This document shows, piece by piece, positions 1 through 7,725 of a stretch of 64,000 bases of DNA. The DNA lies in NCBI RefSeq assembly GCF_030296775.1, contig NZ_AP027742.1:1736001-1800000 (forward strand), in the 5' to 3' direction. Below the pieces are notes generated by a model. That model was not told where the DNA came from, made no database searches, and saw only the letters and a list, made by a program, of their open reading frames with translations. How positions within the stretch are numbered: the stretch's first letter is position 1; every line of letters starts with the position of its first letter. The translations under genes and the position numbers were made by a program. The stretch comes from Claveliimonas bilis (GTDB taxonomy: Bacteria > Bacillota > Clostridia > Lachnospirales > Lachnospiraceae).

Positions 1-413
1 TATCCATTTTTATAATAGGCCGGAAAAAATATCAGATCAAAAACAGCATAAATAATAAGACCTAATCCATACCAGGCTACAGTTGCGTCTATTCCTACCG
101 GATTATTTCCAACTTCCAGAATGTGCCGGAGAAAAAGGCAGGGAATGGAGATGAGAAGTTGGAAAATTTGCAAAGAGACGGCCAGCAGAAATTTTCCTTT
201 TACGTTTTCTCGCTTTGTGACAGGCAGAATGGATGTATACCAGGTATCATTTGTTTCCCTTGCATAGAGTAAGGTCAGATAAAGAGCCAGACATCCAAAC
301 ATAAAGATGACGGTATATGGATAGGCCGGCACAATAACCAGACATCCCAGAAAAGCAAATACAATAGAAGTAGGATGGGCGGCAAGAGTTAATTCTTTAT
401 AAAGCAGTTTCAT
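1..413 (-). CDS. ABC-2 type transporter permease, partial (C-terminus outside window)
   Basis: The first 137 codons can be read on the minus strand from an ATG at 413; the rest lies beyond the window edge. The product is strongly hydrophobic, with at least three membrane helices, the first at about residues 17-30, and no soluble domain. It starts inside the last 17 bases of the ATPase gene, so the two are translationally coupled, as in two-gene exporters of the YtrB/BcrA type. The pairing with an ATPase and regulator is the main evidence for an ABC export permease. The substrate cannot be told; lipid, peptide antibiotic or bacteriocin export and resistance are the usual roles of such small operons. 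Confidence 0.75.
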   Translation of the reverse strand, partial: MKLLYKELTLAAHPTSIVFAFLGCLVIVPAYPYTVIFMFGCLALYLTLLYARETNDTWYTSILPVTKRENVKGKFLLAVSLQIFQLLISIPCLFLRHILEVGNNPVGIDATVAWYGLGLIIYAVFDLIFFPAYYKNG

Positions 414-1155
414 ATAGATCGCTCCTTTCTGTTCGCAGCATAATTTCCTCCAGCGTAAGTTCTCCGGTGTCTTCCGGAGACTTCAGATAGTCAAAAGAAC
501 GGAGAAAAGTTTCTTTGTCTGAACTTTTTAAAACCTGTCCTCTTTGTATATAAGTGATATCATCCGCACAGTGATCCAGGTCTGATGTGATATGGGTAGA
601 GAATAGGACAGATTTCTCCTTGTCTTTTACAATGTGGGTAAAGATGTGGAGAATTTCATCCCTGGATACAGGATCCAGACCGGAGGTGGGTTCATCAAGC
701 AGATAGAGTCGGGCATTATGGGAAAGGGCAAGGGCCAGTAAATATTTTACCTTCATCCCGTTAGAAAGTGATTTGAATATTTTGTTTTCGTCCAGAGAGA
801 ACTGCCGAAGGTAGTTCTCGTATTTTTGCTGATCCCATTCCGGGTAAAAAGTTCTGGTGACAGCCGTAATAGCGGACAGCTTTTTCAAAGGGTAAAAGTC
901 AATACCGCCGAACACTACACCAATGTTTTGTTTACAGGCTTTCTCATTCTGAAAAAAATCCTTCCCGAACATAGTGACCGTTCCCTGATCCGGTTTTACG
1001 ATGTTCAGCATAGATTTTAAAATCGTACTTTTCCCGGCCCCGTTTTTCCCCACAAGCCCCATGATCCGACCTGGTTTAAGCGTAAAAGATACATCCTGAA
1101 GACTAAATCCGGGATAATGTTTGCTTAAATGTTCTATTTTCAGCAGATCCGTCAT
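397..1155 (-). CDS. ABC transporter ATP-binding protein
   Basis: This is a 252-aa nucleotide-binding subunit that powers the adjacent permease at the cytoplasmic face of the membrane. It carries Walker A (GKNGAGKST, residues 36-44), an ABC signature that is degenerate (LSNGMKVK, about 130-137), Walker B with the catalytic Glu (LYLLDEPTSGLD, 150-161) and the switch His in STHI (188). Overall it resembles the BcrA/YtrB class. The start overlaps the upstream regulator's stop by 4 bases, giving the order regulator-ATPase-permease on the minus strand. The substrate is not predictable from sequence. Confidence 0.92.
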   Translation of the reverse strand: MTDLLKIEHLSKHYPGFSLQDVSFTLKPGRIMGLVGKNGAGKSTILKSMLNIVKPDQGTVTMFGKDFFQNEKACKQNIGVVFGGIDFYPLKKLSAITAVTRTFYPEWDQQKYENYLRQFSLDENKIFKSLSNGMKVKYLLALALSHNARLYLLDEPTSGLDPVSRDEILHIFTHIVKDKEKSVLFSTHITSDLDHCADDITYIQRGQVLKSSDKETFLRSFDYLKSPEDTGELTLEEIMLRTERSDLYETAL

Positions 1156-1622
1156 TGTTCTTCCTCCTTTTCGCTGGCATTGAGGAGAGTTTGTAAAAAG
1201 GTCATTTGGTGAAGAACTGTATCTTCCGGGATCAGCGCAATTCCGGCGCTTTCCGCAGTTTCATCTCCCAGTACGATCAAAAGGTTGCCTGGTTCTATGT
1301 GAAAAATATCCCTTGCCTTTTTGGGAAGGACGATCTGTCCTCGTTCGCCAACCTTGACAGTTCCAAAAAGATGTTTCCCGCGCGGTGGAATTGGGATTTT
1401 GGCTTCTCCCTGGTCAAAATGGATGAGATCGTCTATAGAGACATTATAAAGCTTTGCCAGAGCATCGCAGTTAAGGATATCAGGTACGGTTTCTCCGGAT
1501 TCCCATTTCGCGACAGCCTGCCGTGATACACCGATTTTTTCCGCCACTTCTTCCTGAGAATACTTGTGGTATTGACGAAGTGCCGATAAATTCAGAGAAA
1601 TCAAATTGGATTGTTTTTTCAT
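1152..1622 (-). CDS. XRE-type HTH regulator fused to an AbrB/SpoVT domain
   Basis: The 156-aa protein has two DNA-binding modules. Residues about 8-65 form an XRE/Cro helix-turn-helix (EEVAEKIGVSRQAVAKWESG). Residues about 88-125 match the swapped-hairpin AbrB/SpoVT fold (KVGERGQIVLPKKARDIF). ATG 1622 was chosen over ATG 1631 because the ribosome site GGAGG lies only one base before 1631 but about ten before 1622. As first gene of the exporter operon it probably autoregulates and controls the transporter. XRE-AbrB fusions exist in Firmicutes but are much rarer than either domain alone; the usual regulator of this kind of operon is GntR-type (YtrA). Confidence 0.88.
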   Translation of the reverse strand: MKKQSNLISLNLSALRQYHKYSQEEVAEKIGVSRQAVAKWESGETVPDILNCDALAKLYNVSIDDLIHFDQGEAKIPIPPRGKHLFGTVKVGERGQIVLPKKARDIFHIEPGNLLIVLGDETAESAGIALIPEDTVLHQMTFLQTLLNASEKEEEQ

Positions 1623-1744
1623 GTATTTCATACCTCCTTTTCTTTTATTATACTGGATCTATCCTGTATTTCTACCAACTGAACATAACAGAAAAAGTCT
1701 GTTTCAGTTGCGGCTTTCAGAAAGATTGGAAGCATTGAAAAAGA

Positions 1745-1773
1745 ATGACAGGAAGAAGGCAGGGTGATATAAT
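1745..1773 (+). promoter_or_regulatory. Sigma-A promoter for the coiled-coil gene
   Basis: ATGACA (1745-1750) and TATAAT (1768-1773) are separated by exactly 17 bases, a near-consensus housekeeping promoter. It lies about 75 bases before the gene at 1851 and is the only good promoter seen in the 1623-1850 gap. Confidence 0.7.
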
Positions 1774-1850
1774 ATAGTCATTCGTTATTGTAAGAGAAAA
1801 GTAGTCAGAGTCTTAAAAAATATTGTTTCAGCTTTATGAGGAGGAGAAAT

Positions 1851-2801
1851 ATGGCAAGTTATTATGACGAGGATCTTCACCGGCTTCATCAGGAGACGCT
1901 GGAGAAGAAAGGAATAGAGGCAATGCTTTCCGATCTTCAGATACAGAAAGAAGAACTGGAGAAAAAATCAAAAGATTTGGAAAAGTCAATGAACGAGGAG
2001 CAGGAAGATGTAGAACGCCTTAACAAGGGAAGTCTTACCGCGTTCTTTTACAGGGTATCCGGGAAGCTGGAAGAAAAGCTGACGAAAGAGGAAGAAGAAG
2101 CCCGTGCGGCGGCTATAAAATGGGAGGCGGCAAAAGCTTCCCTGCAGTCAGTAAATGAGGATATTGCACGTTATCAAAGCCGGCTCCTGGAACTAGAAAA
2201 CTGTGATACAGAATATGAAACGGTGCTGGCAGAAAAAATGGAAGCGATCAAGTCATCGGAGACTCCGGAGGCAGAGAAAATCCTGCAGCTGGAAAGGAAT
2301 CTGACATTTTTTGAAACACAGGAAAAAGAAATCGACGAAGCCATAAGTGCCGGGGAGAGGGCACTTCAGATAGCACGGGAGGTATTGGATGAACTTGGCG
2401 GAGCGCAGACCTGGAGTATTATAGATATGGCAGGCAATAGTATAATAGATGATGTTATAAAATACAGCCATCTGAATACGGCACAGTCCAAAATCAATTC
2501 GCTCCAATTGGCGCTGCGCAGGTTTCGGACAGAACTGTCAGATGTTTCAAAGGGGATATCAGGAGATATCAGAGTGGAGGTTGGAAATTTCCTGTATTTT
2601 GCCGATTATTTCTTTGATGATCTTTTTACAGACTGGATGGTTTACGGCAAGATCAAGAATGCGAAAGAAAAGGCCCGGCAAACCTGCGCTCAATTGGAAA
2701 ATGCGATGGAGAACCTGAAGCAAATGAAAGAAGAGTTCCAAAGCAGGCAGGCGCAGGCGAAAAAAGATCTGGAACAAACAGCGCTGGATCTTAAATTGTA
2801 A
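1851..2801 (+). CDS. Cytosolic coiled-coil protein of unknown function
   Basis: This 316-aa, highly charged protein has no signal peptide or membrane segment. It shows long heptad-like Glu/Lys/Leu stretches at about residues 10-65, 80-125, 145-180 and 270-310, separated by a less charged middle part (about 190-260). ATG 1851 is preferred over the in-frame ATG at 1836 because the sequence aggaggagaaat directly precedes it. No catalytic motif was recognised. The architecture resembles structural or scaffold proteins (SMC-like or phage-shock-like). It is monocistronic, and its stop codon lies two bases from the convergent LysR stop, with no terminator between them. Confidence 0.7.
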   Translation: MASYYDEDLHRLHQETLEKKGIEAMLSDLQIQKEELEKKSKDLEKSMNEEQEDVERLNKGSLTAFFYRVSGKLEEKLTKEEEEARAAAIKWEAAKASLQSVNEDIARYQSRLLELENCDTEYETVLAEKMEAIKSSETPEAEKILQLERNLTFFETQEKEIDEAISAGERALQIAREVLDELGGAQTWSIIDMAGNSIIDDVIKYSHLNTAQSKINSLQLALRRFRTELSDVSKGISGDIRVEVGNFLYFADYFFDDLFTDWMVYGKIKNAKEKARQTCAQLENAMENLKQMKEEFQSRQAQAKKDLEQTALDLKL

Positions 2802-2803
2802 TA

Positions 2804-3688
2804 TTAAAAAGGCAGGAGGCAGAAATTTTGCAATTCTGCAATAAATCGTTCTGCAATGGGAGTAAACAGCTGCTGTTTCTTCCAGATAATATACATTTGC
2901 GTTTCCAGTACGGGAAAAAGCGGTCGGAATACAAGACCGCTTTTTTCACTTGTATCGATCAGATGGTCAAAGGTAAGAAGATAGCCCAGACCTTCCCGGG
3001 CGAAGACAGAGCCATTATAGGAAAGGCGAAAGGAGCCTTCCAAGCGTAGTTCATCCATGCGGTTCTGGCACCATCTGGGAAGATCAGCCCTCCAGCTTTG
3101 TTCCGAACAAAAGAGGGGAAGACCTTTCAGATCATCAAAAGTAATCTGTTCTTTCTGTGCAAGAGGACTGTCAGAAGGCATAATGACGCCCCAGCGGTCG
3201 CCGCCGGGTATCTTCAGAACATTATATTTTTCGTAATCCGGTTCCTCTACAATAACTGCAAAATCAAGAATGCCTTTGTCCAGTTTCTCTGTGACCTGTT
3301 CTGTGTCGCCGCTGGTGATGTGATAGTGAAAATCCGGATACTGTTCTTTGAAACGTTTGATCACCCGTGCCAGATGGCGGATCTGATAAGATTCAGCGCA
3401 TCCGAAATAAATATTCCCGCCGACAATATCATCCATAGCTGAAAATTCTTCCAAGATCTTGTCAGCCATAGAAAGGAGATCCTCGGCACGTTTTCTAAGC
3501 AGCATTCCCTCTTCCGTCAGTTCGATGGAAAAGCTGTGTCTAAGAAACAACTTTTTGCCCAGCTCATTTTCCAAGGCCTGCATCTGTTTTGAAAGGGTGG
3601 GCTGGGTGATGTGAAGGATTTCTGCGGCCCGGGTCATATTTTCCTCTCTGGCAATTGCCATAAAATAGCGAAGTGTACGAATTTCCAT
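2804..3688 (-). CDS. LysR family transcriptional regulator
   Basis: The product (294 aa) has the typical N-terminal winged helix-turn-helix (residues 1-60, TRAAEILHITQPTLSKQMQ) and a C-terminal effector-binding domain of the periplasmic-binding fold (about 90-290). LysR regulators usually sit divergently from the operon they control. Here the divergent genes are the 80-aa protein and the alpha/beta hydrolase at 5581-6831, but an IS30 element now lies in between. A 14-bp palindrome at 3733-3746 in its leader could be an operator. The effector is unknown. Confidence 0.93.
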   Translation of the reverse strand: MEIRTLRYFMAIAREENMTRAAEILHITQPTLSKQMQALENELGKKLFLRHSFSIELTEEGMLLRKRAEDLLSMADKILEEFSAMDDIVGGNIYFGCAESYQIRHLARVIKRFKEQYPDFHYHITSGDTEQVTEKLDKGILDFAVIVEEPDYEKYNVLKIPGGDRWGVIMPSDSPLAQKEQITFDDLKGLPLFCSEQSWRADLPRWCQNRMDELRLEGSFRLSYNGSVFAREGLGYLLTFDHLIDTSEKSGLVFRPLFPVLETQMYIIWKKQQLFTPIAERFIAELQNFCLLPF

Positions 3689-3732
3689 AGGAATCTCCTT
3701 TCCCGTTTTTTCTCATGTCCGAATCATTCTCT

Positions 3733-3746
3733 TACACTTAAGTGTA
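3733..3746. promoter_or_regulatory. 14-bp perfect palindrome, candidate LysR operator
   Basis: The sequence tacacttaagtgta is fully self-complementary and contains the T-N11-A frame recognised by LysR proteins. It lies 45 bases upstream of the LysR start, where autoregulatory sites usually lie. Binding is inferred. Confidence 0.5.
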
Positions 3747-3781
3747 GCATATGAAATGCAAAAAAGGAATAACACGAAATA

Positions 3782-3796
3782 AATTATAACAATTAG
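3782..3796 (+). repeat. Left 15-bp direct repeat flanking the IS30 element
   Basis: The sequence aattataacaattag is repeated exactly at 5505-5519, immediately outside the other end of the insertion sequence. Identical copies directly abutting both ends are the signature of a target-site duplication. The bases outside differ (a before the left copy, c after the right copy), so the duplication is 15 bp. Confidence 0.75.
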
Positions 3797-3824
3797 GTTG
3801 ATTGAAATCCTTACTGCAACATTG

Positions 3825-3869
3825 AAGTTGTAACTGCACATTGAAAACTTTATGAAGTTGTAACTGCAC
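3825..3869. repeat. Subterminal direct repeats in the left end of the IS element
   Basis: Two copies of aagttgtaactgcac occur at 3825-3839 and 3855-3869, 30 bases apart, followed by a partial copy gtaactgcaac at 3880-3890. The right end has related units in both orientations (5421-5436, 5462-5472, 5479-5487). Confidence 0.6.
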
Positions 3870-4065
3870 GCTGTCATGAGTAACTGCAACAGTTTTAATC
3901 TGTTTTTCTAGCTTTGGATTGCTTTTTTTCGATTTTCCTTGTAAAATTTCTTAAAGGAAGGCATCACAAAACACAGACTGCATTTTTTACTTTTCGCAGA
4001 AGTTGTAAATGCACCCCGTTTGTGTTCTCTTTTTTATCGTGTCCTGCCTTCTCTAAAATTCCGGT

Positions 4066-5355
4066 TTACTTCTTAAACAAAGCCGGTGTAAGGGTTATGG
4101 AATTGGACGGGATTTTCTCAAGGCCCAGGAGGTTCGCAGTTTCCTGACCGTAGATCTTGACAAAAAGATCGATTGGAGCCTGTCCGTTCCATTTTTTTCG
4201 CGGATAGGAATTGATATGGTTCATCATTTTCCTAATCTCTTCCTCCGTATATTCATCCTTTCCATGTTTCTTAGGTATGATATAGCGGATCAGTTCATGG
4301 TTCCTTTCACAGTTGCTCTTCTGATTTGTATTCATCGGATCACAATAGAATACGCGGCATTGAATTTCCCCGGTCTCCATATCTGCTTCGATTTTTTGGG
4401 GATCGCTAAATTCACTTCCCCGATCGGTAATAATAACCTGGAAAAGTATCCGAAACTTTTCGTCTCCAAGTGCTTTCCTCAGCCGACAGAATATTTCCGT
4501 TACAGATCCTGCTGTATTGCGTTCTCTCAGAAACATGAGCTGCAAGTCACAGTTGGTAAACAGGATTGTCAGCAGTGTCTGGCCTCCTTTGTGTATGACC
4601 ACACTGTCCATCTGGCTGACCATGGCATCTGGATTCTGGTGCATATATTCCTCGTATTCTTCATAACTGCGTCCGATATGGCATTTCCGGTCTACCCGGA
4701 GAACCGGGCCGCTCTTTTTCCGTTCCGGCCTGCGCAGTTTCCTTCTCAAGTCTATATTTCTGGCATCCAGAAGACCTGCATCAATATAGGAATAGATTGT
4801 CCGTTCCGATACTGGCAGTTCATCTCTGTGACGTTCACAGATAATCGGGAGTGACTGTCCTTTTTTTAACAGCGGTGTGATCGTATCATTGATCCGATTT
4901 AATTCCTGCTCCGAGAGAGAGATGCCTTTCCGTGATTCAGAGAGCATCTGTTCATACTGTTGCTGAGCATACCTGGCGTCGTAAAGCATCCTGCGCAGAC
5001 GGCAACGAAGCCGGTGGTCACATACATTGCATACAAACGGCGACTTTTCATAGTCTATACAGAACTCTTCCTGATAATCAGGGCACCCTTCCTGACATCG
5101 TCCACAGGCTGTCTGGCACTGCTTCTTCCCACGAAAGCAGCCTAGACGACAGTTCGGGATTCTGGTGCAGGTACGATGATGGATACAGTTGTTGCCTTTG
5201 GAAGTGGAGACCAGCCTCCTGTGTGCTTTAATCTCTCTGCCGACAGTAGACCGATCCTTTCCAATGTTTTTGGCGATCTGTGCGACCTTCAATCCCTGCT
5301 GCAGACCTGCCTGGATGGCAAGCCTGTCATCATATGTAAGGTGTTTATTACTCAT
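4066..5355 (-). CDS. IS30 family transposase
   Basis: The 429-aa transposase cuts and joins the ends of the surrounding element. It has an N-terminal helix-turn-helix typical of IS30 (LTYDDRLAIQAGLQQGLKV and following, residues 4-45), a cysteine-rich probable zinc-binding stretch at about 45-110 (CxxC spacings), and a DDE catalytic domain: Asp in QMDSVVIHKGG, Asp in ITDRGSEFSDP and Glu in ERNHELIRY. ATG 5355 is preceded by ggaggt with good spacing; longer in-frame reading upstream has no ribosome site. No frameshift or stop is visible, so the enzyme may be active. Confidence 0.95.
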   Translation of the reverse strand: MSNKHLTYDDRLAIQAGLQQGLKVAQIAKNIGKDRSTVGREIKAHRRLVSTSKGNNCIHHRTCTRIPNCRLGCFRGKKQCQTACGRCQEGCPDYQEEFCIDYEKSPFVCNVCDHRLRCRLRRMLYDARYAQQQYEQMLSESRKGISLSEQELNRINDTITPLLKKGQSLPIICERHRDELPVSERTIYSYIDAGLLDARNIDLRRKLRRPERKKSGPVLRVDRKCHIGRSYEEYEEYMHQNPDAMVSQMDSVVIHKGGQTLLTILFTNCDLQLMFLRERNTAGSVTEIFCRLRKALGDEKFRILFQVIITDRGSEFSDPQKIEADMETGEIQCRVFYCDPMNTNQKSNCERNHELIRYIIPKKHGKDEYTEEEIRKMMNHINSYPRKKWNGQAPIDLFVKIYGQETANLLGLEKIPSNSITLTPALFKK

Positions 5356-5504
5356 GGTTACCTCCAATCCGAAGGCAGGACAAGGATAGTATACTGGAAA
5401 AAAGGCAAAAAGAAACCATGAAGTTACAACTGCAACTCCATGGCCCATATGCCTTATAATTCTAACTGCAACGACCTATGTTGCAACTAATTTTTCAATT
5501 GACC

Positions 5505-5519
5505 AATTATAACAATTAG
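5505..5519 (+). repeat. Right 15-bp direct repeat flanking the IS30 element
   Basis: This is the second copy of aattataacaattag, immediately after the right end of the element. In the ancestral uninterrupted site it would join the LysR leader to the leader of the gene at 5581. Confidence 0.75.
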
Positions 5520-5580
5520 CGAAATAGAAAGCCGCAGATATATAATCATATCAGAAACTTTGGAAAGGAGATTCTTTTTT

Positions 5581-5823
5581 ATGAATAAACTTTTTGATGA
5601 AAAAGAAAATCTGATCCAGCTTCTTGGAAATGTGGGATGCAGGGCAGATGACATCGCTGTTATACAAAAATTTATCAGAGAAGATGACTTTTGCGCTGCC
5701 AAACGCCTCTTGCGGCGTCATCGCGCTGAATTACTTGAAAATCTTCACAAAAGCCAGGCGCAGATAGACTGTCTGGATTTTATTGTGTACCAGATGGAAA
5801 AGTGTAAGAAAGCAAAAAAATGA
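5581..5823 (+). CDS. Small helical protein of unknown function
   Basis: This 80-aa, probably all-helical cytosolic protein has two predicted helical blocks (residues 5-40 and 44-75) and a basic C-terminus. ATG 5581 follows the ribosome site aaaggag; an earlier in-frame TTG at 5560 would place that site inside the gene. It is 15 bases upstream of the hydrolase gene, forming a two-gene operon that was probably the divergent partner of the LysR gene before the IS insertion. TATAAT at 5541-5546 may be its -10 box, without a good -35. I do not recognise the family. Confidence 0.75.
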   Translation: MNKLFDEKENLIQLLGNVGCRADDIAVIQKFIREDDFCAAKRLLRRHRAELLENLHKSQAQIDCLDFIVYQMEKCKKAKK

Positions 5824-5838
5824 AAGGATGATTGCAAC

Positions 5839-6831
5839 ATGGAAGAATTAAAATTAACACAGGAATGGGACAAAGTATTTCCCAAAAGTGACAAAGTTGA
5901 ACACAGTAAAGTGACATTCCACAATCGCTATGGCATTACTCTGGCGGCGGATCTTTATATTCCTAAAAATGTGGAAGGCAAGCTTGCGGCAATCGCGGTG
6001 TGCGGTCCTTTTGGCGCGGTAAAGGAGCAGGCGTCAGGACTTTACGCACAGACAATGGCAGAACGTGGCTTTTTAACAATGGCTTTTGACCCTTCCTTTA
6101 CAGGCGAGAGCGGAGGCAAGCCACGGTATATGGCTTCTCCGGACATCAACACCGAAGATTTTCAGGCGGCGGTAGATTTCCTATCTTTACATGAAAAGGC
6201 CGATCCTGAAAGGATAGGTATTATCGGTATATGCGGATGGGGCGGTATGGCGCTGAATGCGGCAGCGCTGGATACACGGATCAAGGCGACAGTAGCATCT
6301 ACCATGTATGATATGACGCGCGTCAACGCAAAAGGGTATTTTGACGCAGAGGATTCGGAGGAAGCCCGCTATGAGAAGAAACAGGCTATGAATGCACAGC
6401 GTCTGGAAGATTACCGGAGCGGAACCTATGCTTTGGGCGGCGGTGTAGTTGATCCGCTTCCGGAGGACGCGCCTTTCTTTGTAAAAGATTATCATGACTA
6501 CTACAAAACAAAGCGGGGATATCATGCAAGATCCCTTAATTCCAACGGCGGATGGAATATAACGGGCTGCATGTCCTTCCTGAATCAGCCTATTCTTAAA
6601 TACAGCAATGAAATCCGAAGCGCTGTACTGATCATGCACGGAGAAAAAGCCCATTCCTGTTATTTCAGCCGGGATGCTTATGCAGATATGGTAAAGGATA
6701 ATCCATATGCTGATAACAAGGAACTGCTCATCATTCCGGGAGCAGTTCACACGGACCTTTACGACGGAGGCGGGAAAGACGCGATCCCATTTGACAAAAT
6801 GGAAGAATTTTTTACAGAAAATCTGAAATAA
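5839..6831 (+). CDS. Alpha/beta hydrolase (YcjY / dienelactone-hydrolase-like)
   Basis: This 330-aa cytosolic hydrolase has an oxyanion-side loop (VCGPFGAVKEQ, residues 54-64), a nucleophile elbow GICGWGG at 130-136 with Cys132 in place of the usual Ser, and a probable catalytic His304 in PGAVHTDLYD. A conserved HGEKAHS segment (about 270) precedes the expected acid position. Cys nucleophiles are known in dienelactone hydrolases and this wider clan. The second small residue of the elbow is Trp, which is unusual. Its operon with the 80-aa protein and former proximity to a LysR regulator suggest an inducible detoxification or catabolic step; the substrate is unknown. Confidence 0.85.
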   Translation: MEELKLTQEWDKVFPKSDKVEHSKVTFHNRYGITLAADLYIPKNVEGKLAAIAVCGPFGAVKEQASGLYAQTMAERGFLTMAFDPSFTGESGGKPRYMASPDINTEDFQAAVDFLSLHEKADPERIGIIGICGWGGMALNAAALDTRIKATVASTMYDMTRVNAKGYFDAEDSEEARYEKKQAMNAQRLEDYRSGTYALGGGVVDPLPEDAPFFVKDYHDYYKTKRGYHARSLNSNGGWNITGCMSFLNQPILKYSNEIRSAVLIMHGEKAHSCYFSRDAYADMVKDNPYADNKELLIIPGAVHTDLYDGGGKDAIPFDKMEEFFTENLK

Positions 6832-6843
6832 TCTGCAGAAAGC

Positions 6844-6879
6844 AAAAGCGTCTGGCGGTATATACTGTCAGGCGCTTTT
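6844..6879 (+). terminator. Rho-independent terminator after the hydrolase
   Basis: An 11-bp stem (aaaagcgtctg / caggcgctttt, one G-T pair) closes a 14-base loop and ends in a T run, 12 bases after the hydrolase stop. Confidence 0.7.
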
Positions 6880-6965
6880 GACCTTTGCTGCTTTTGCCCG
6901 AAAGTTTGACAGTCATTGGCAGCCATAGTAAAATGAAGGAAAAATGTGCGTATCAGGAGGGAAAA

Positions 6966-7556
6966 ATGAGGACAAGTCAGATTACAAGAGAGCAGGCACT
7001 GAAACTGCTGAAAACATATAACAAAGAGGAATTCCATATTCAGCATGCTCTGACAGTGGAAGGTGTAATGCGCTGGTATGCAAAAGAACTTGGATATGGA
7101 GAAGAAGAGGAATATTGGGGAATCAGCGGCCTTCTGCATGATATTGATTTTGAATTATATCCGGAAGAGCACTGCAGGAAAGCTCCTGAGCTTTTGCGAG
7201 ACGGAGGCGTGGGTGAAGATATGATTTATACGATCTGCTCTCACGGCTATGGCATCTGCAGTGATATGGAACCTGTACACGAGATGGAAAAAGTTCTTTT
7301 TGCCGCTGATGAACTTACCGGTCTTATCTGGGCGGCAGCTCTGATGCGTCCATCAAAAAGTGTAATGGATATGGAAGTTTCCAGCGTGAAGAAAAAATTT
7401 AAAGATAAAAGATTTGCGGCAGGATGCTCCAGGGATATCATCCGGACGGGAGCAGAGCGCCTTGGCTGGGAATTAAATGATCTGTTTGAAAAGACGATCC
7501 TCGCTATGCGCTCCTGCGAAGAAAGTATCCAAAAAGAGATGGAAACTATGAGATAA
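6966..7556 (+). CDS. HD domain phosphohydrolase
   Basis: The 196-aa protein has a metal-binding HD domain: an early His in FHIQHALTVEG, the HD pair in GLLHDIDFE (about residue 60) and a third His-bearing helix around CSHGYG, with an Asp in FAADELTG. HD proteins hydrolyse phosphate esters, often nucleotides, using two divalent metals. ATG 6966 has the ribosome site aggaggg five bases upstream. It stands alone between a terminator and the promoter of the sugar transporter. Its substrate is unknown. Confidence 0.85.
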   Translation: MRTSQITREQALKLLKTYNKEEFHIQHALTVEGVMRWYAKELGYGEEEEYWGISGLLHDIDFELYPEEHCRKAPELLRDGGVGEDMIYTICSHGYGICSDMEPVHEMEKVLFAADELTGLIWAAALMRPSKSVMDMEVSSVKKKFKDKRFAAGCSRDIIRTGAERLGWELNDLFEKTILAMRSCEESIQKEMETMR

Positions 7557-7661
7557 TTTTTTTAATGATTTTCTCTGTCGGCTAAGATTAGGTTTTACAC
7601 GGGATTTCAAACATTAATAGGAAATCTCTATAACTTGGATGAGTATATAAACATAATCGAT

Positions 7662-7690
7662 TTGTCGGAAAAATTATGTGTTGATATAAT
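7662..7690 (+). promoter_or_regulatory. Promoter of the sugar ABC transporter operon
   Basis: TTGTCG (7662-7667) and TATAAT (7685-7690) have a 17-base spacer, 35 bases before the binding-protein start. No catabolite-repression (cre) site was recognised with confidence nearby. Confidence 0.7.
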
Positions 7691-7725
7691 AAATATGTTC
7701 ACAAAGCACATAAAGGAGGAAAATC

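Larger units (their letters stand above)
3797..5504 (-). mobile_element. IS30-family insertion sequence, about 1.7 kb, intact
   Basis: The boundaries are set by the flanking 15-bp direct repeats and by imperfect terminal inverted repeats: about 26 bp from 3797 inward match the complement of the right end, sharing the core tgcaacat. The element carries one complete transposase gene. Subterminal copies of aagttgtaactgcac (3825-3839, 3855-3869) with variants near 4001, 5421 and 5461 may be transposase binding sites. The first 270 bases of the element, 3797-4065, hold no gene. Most IS30 members duplicate only 2-3 bp, but a few (for example IS1630) make long duplications. Confidence 0.8.

Noticed and set aside
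5499-5546. Outward hybrid promoter formed by the IS right end (TTGACC at 5499-5504)
   Set aside because: No -10 box lies 16-18 bases downstream; the only TATAAT is at 5541, with a spacer of 36 bases.
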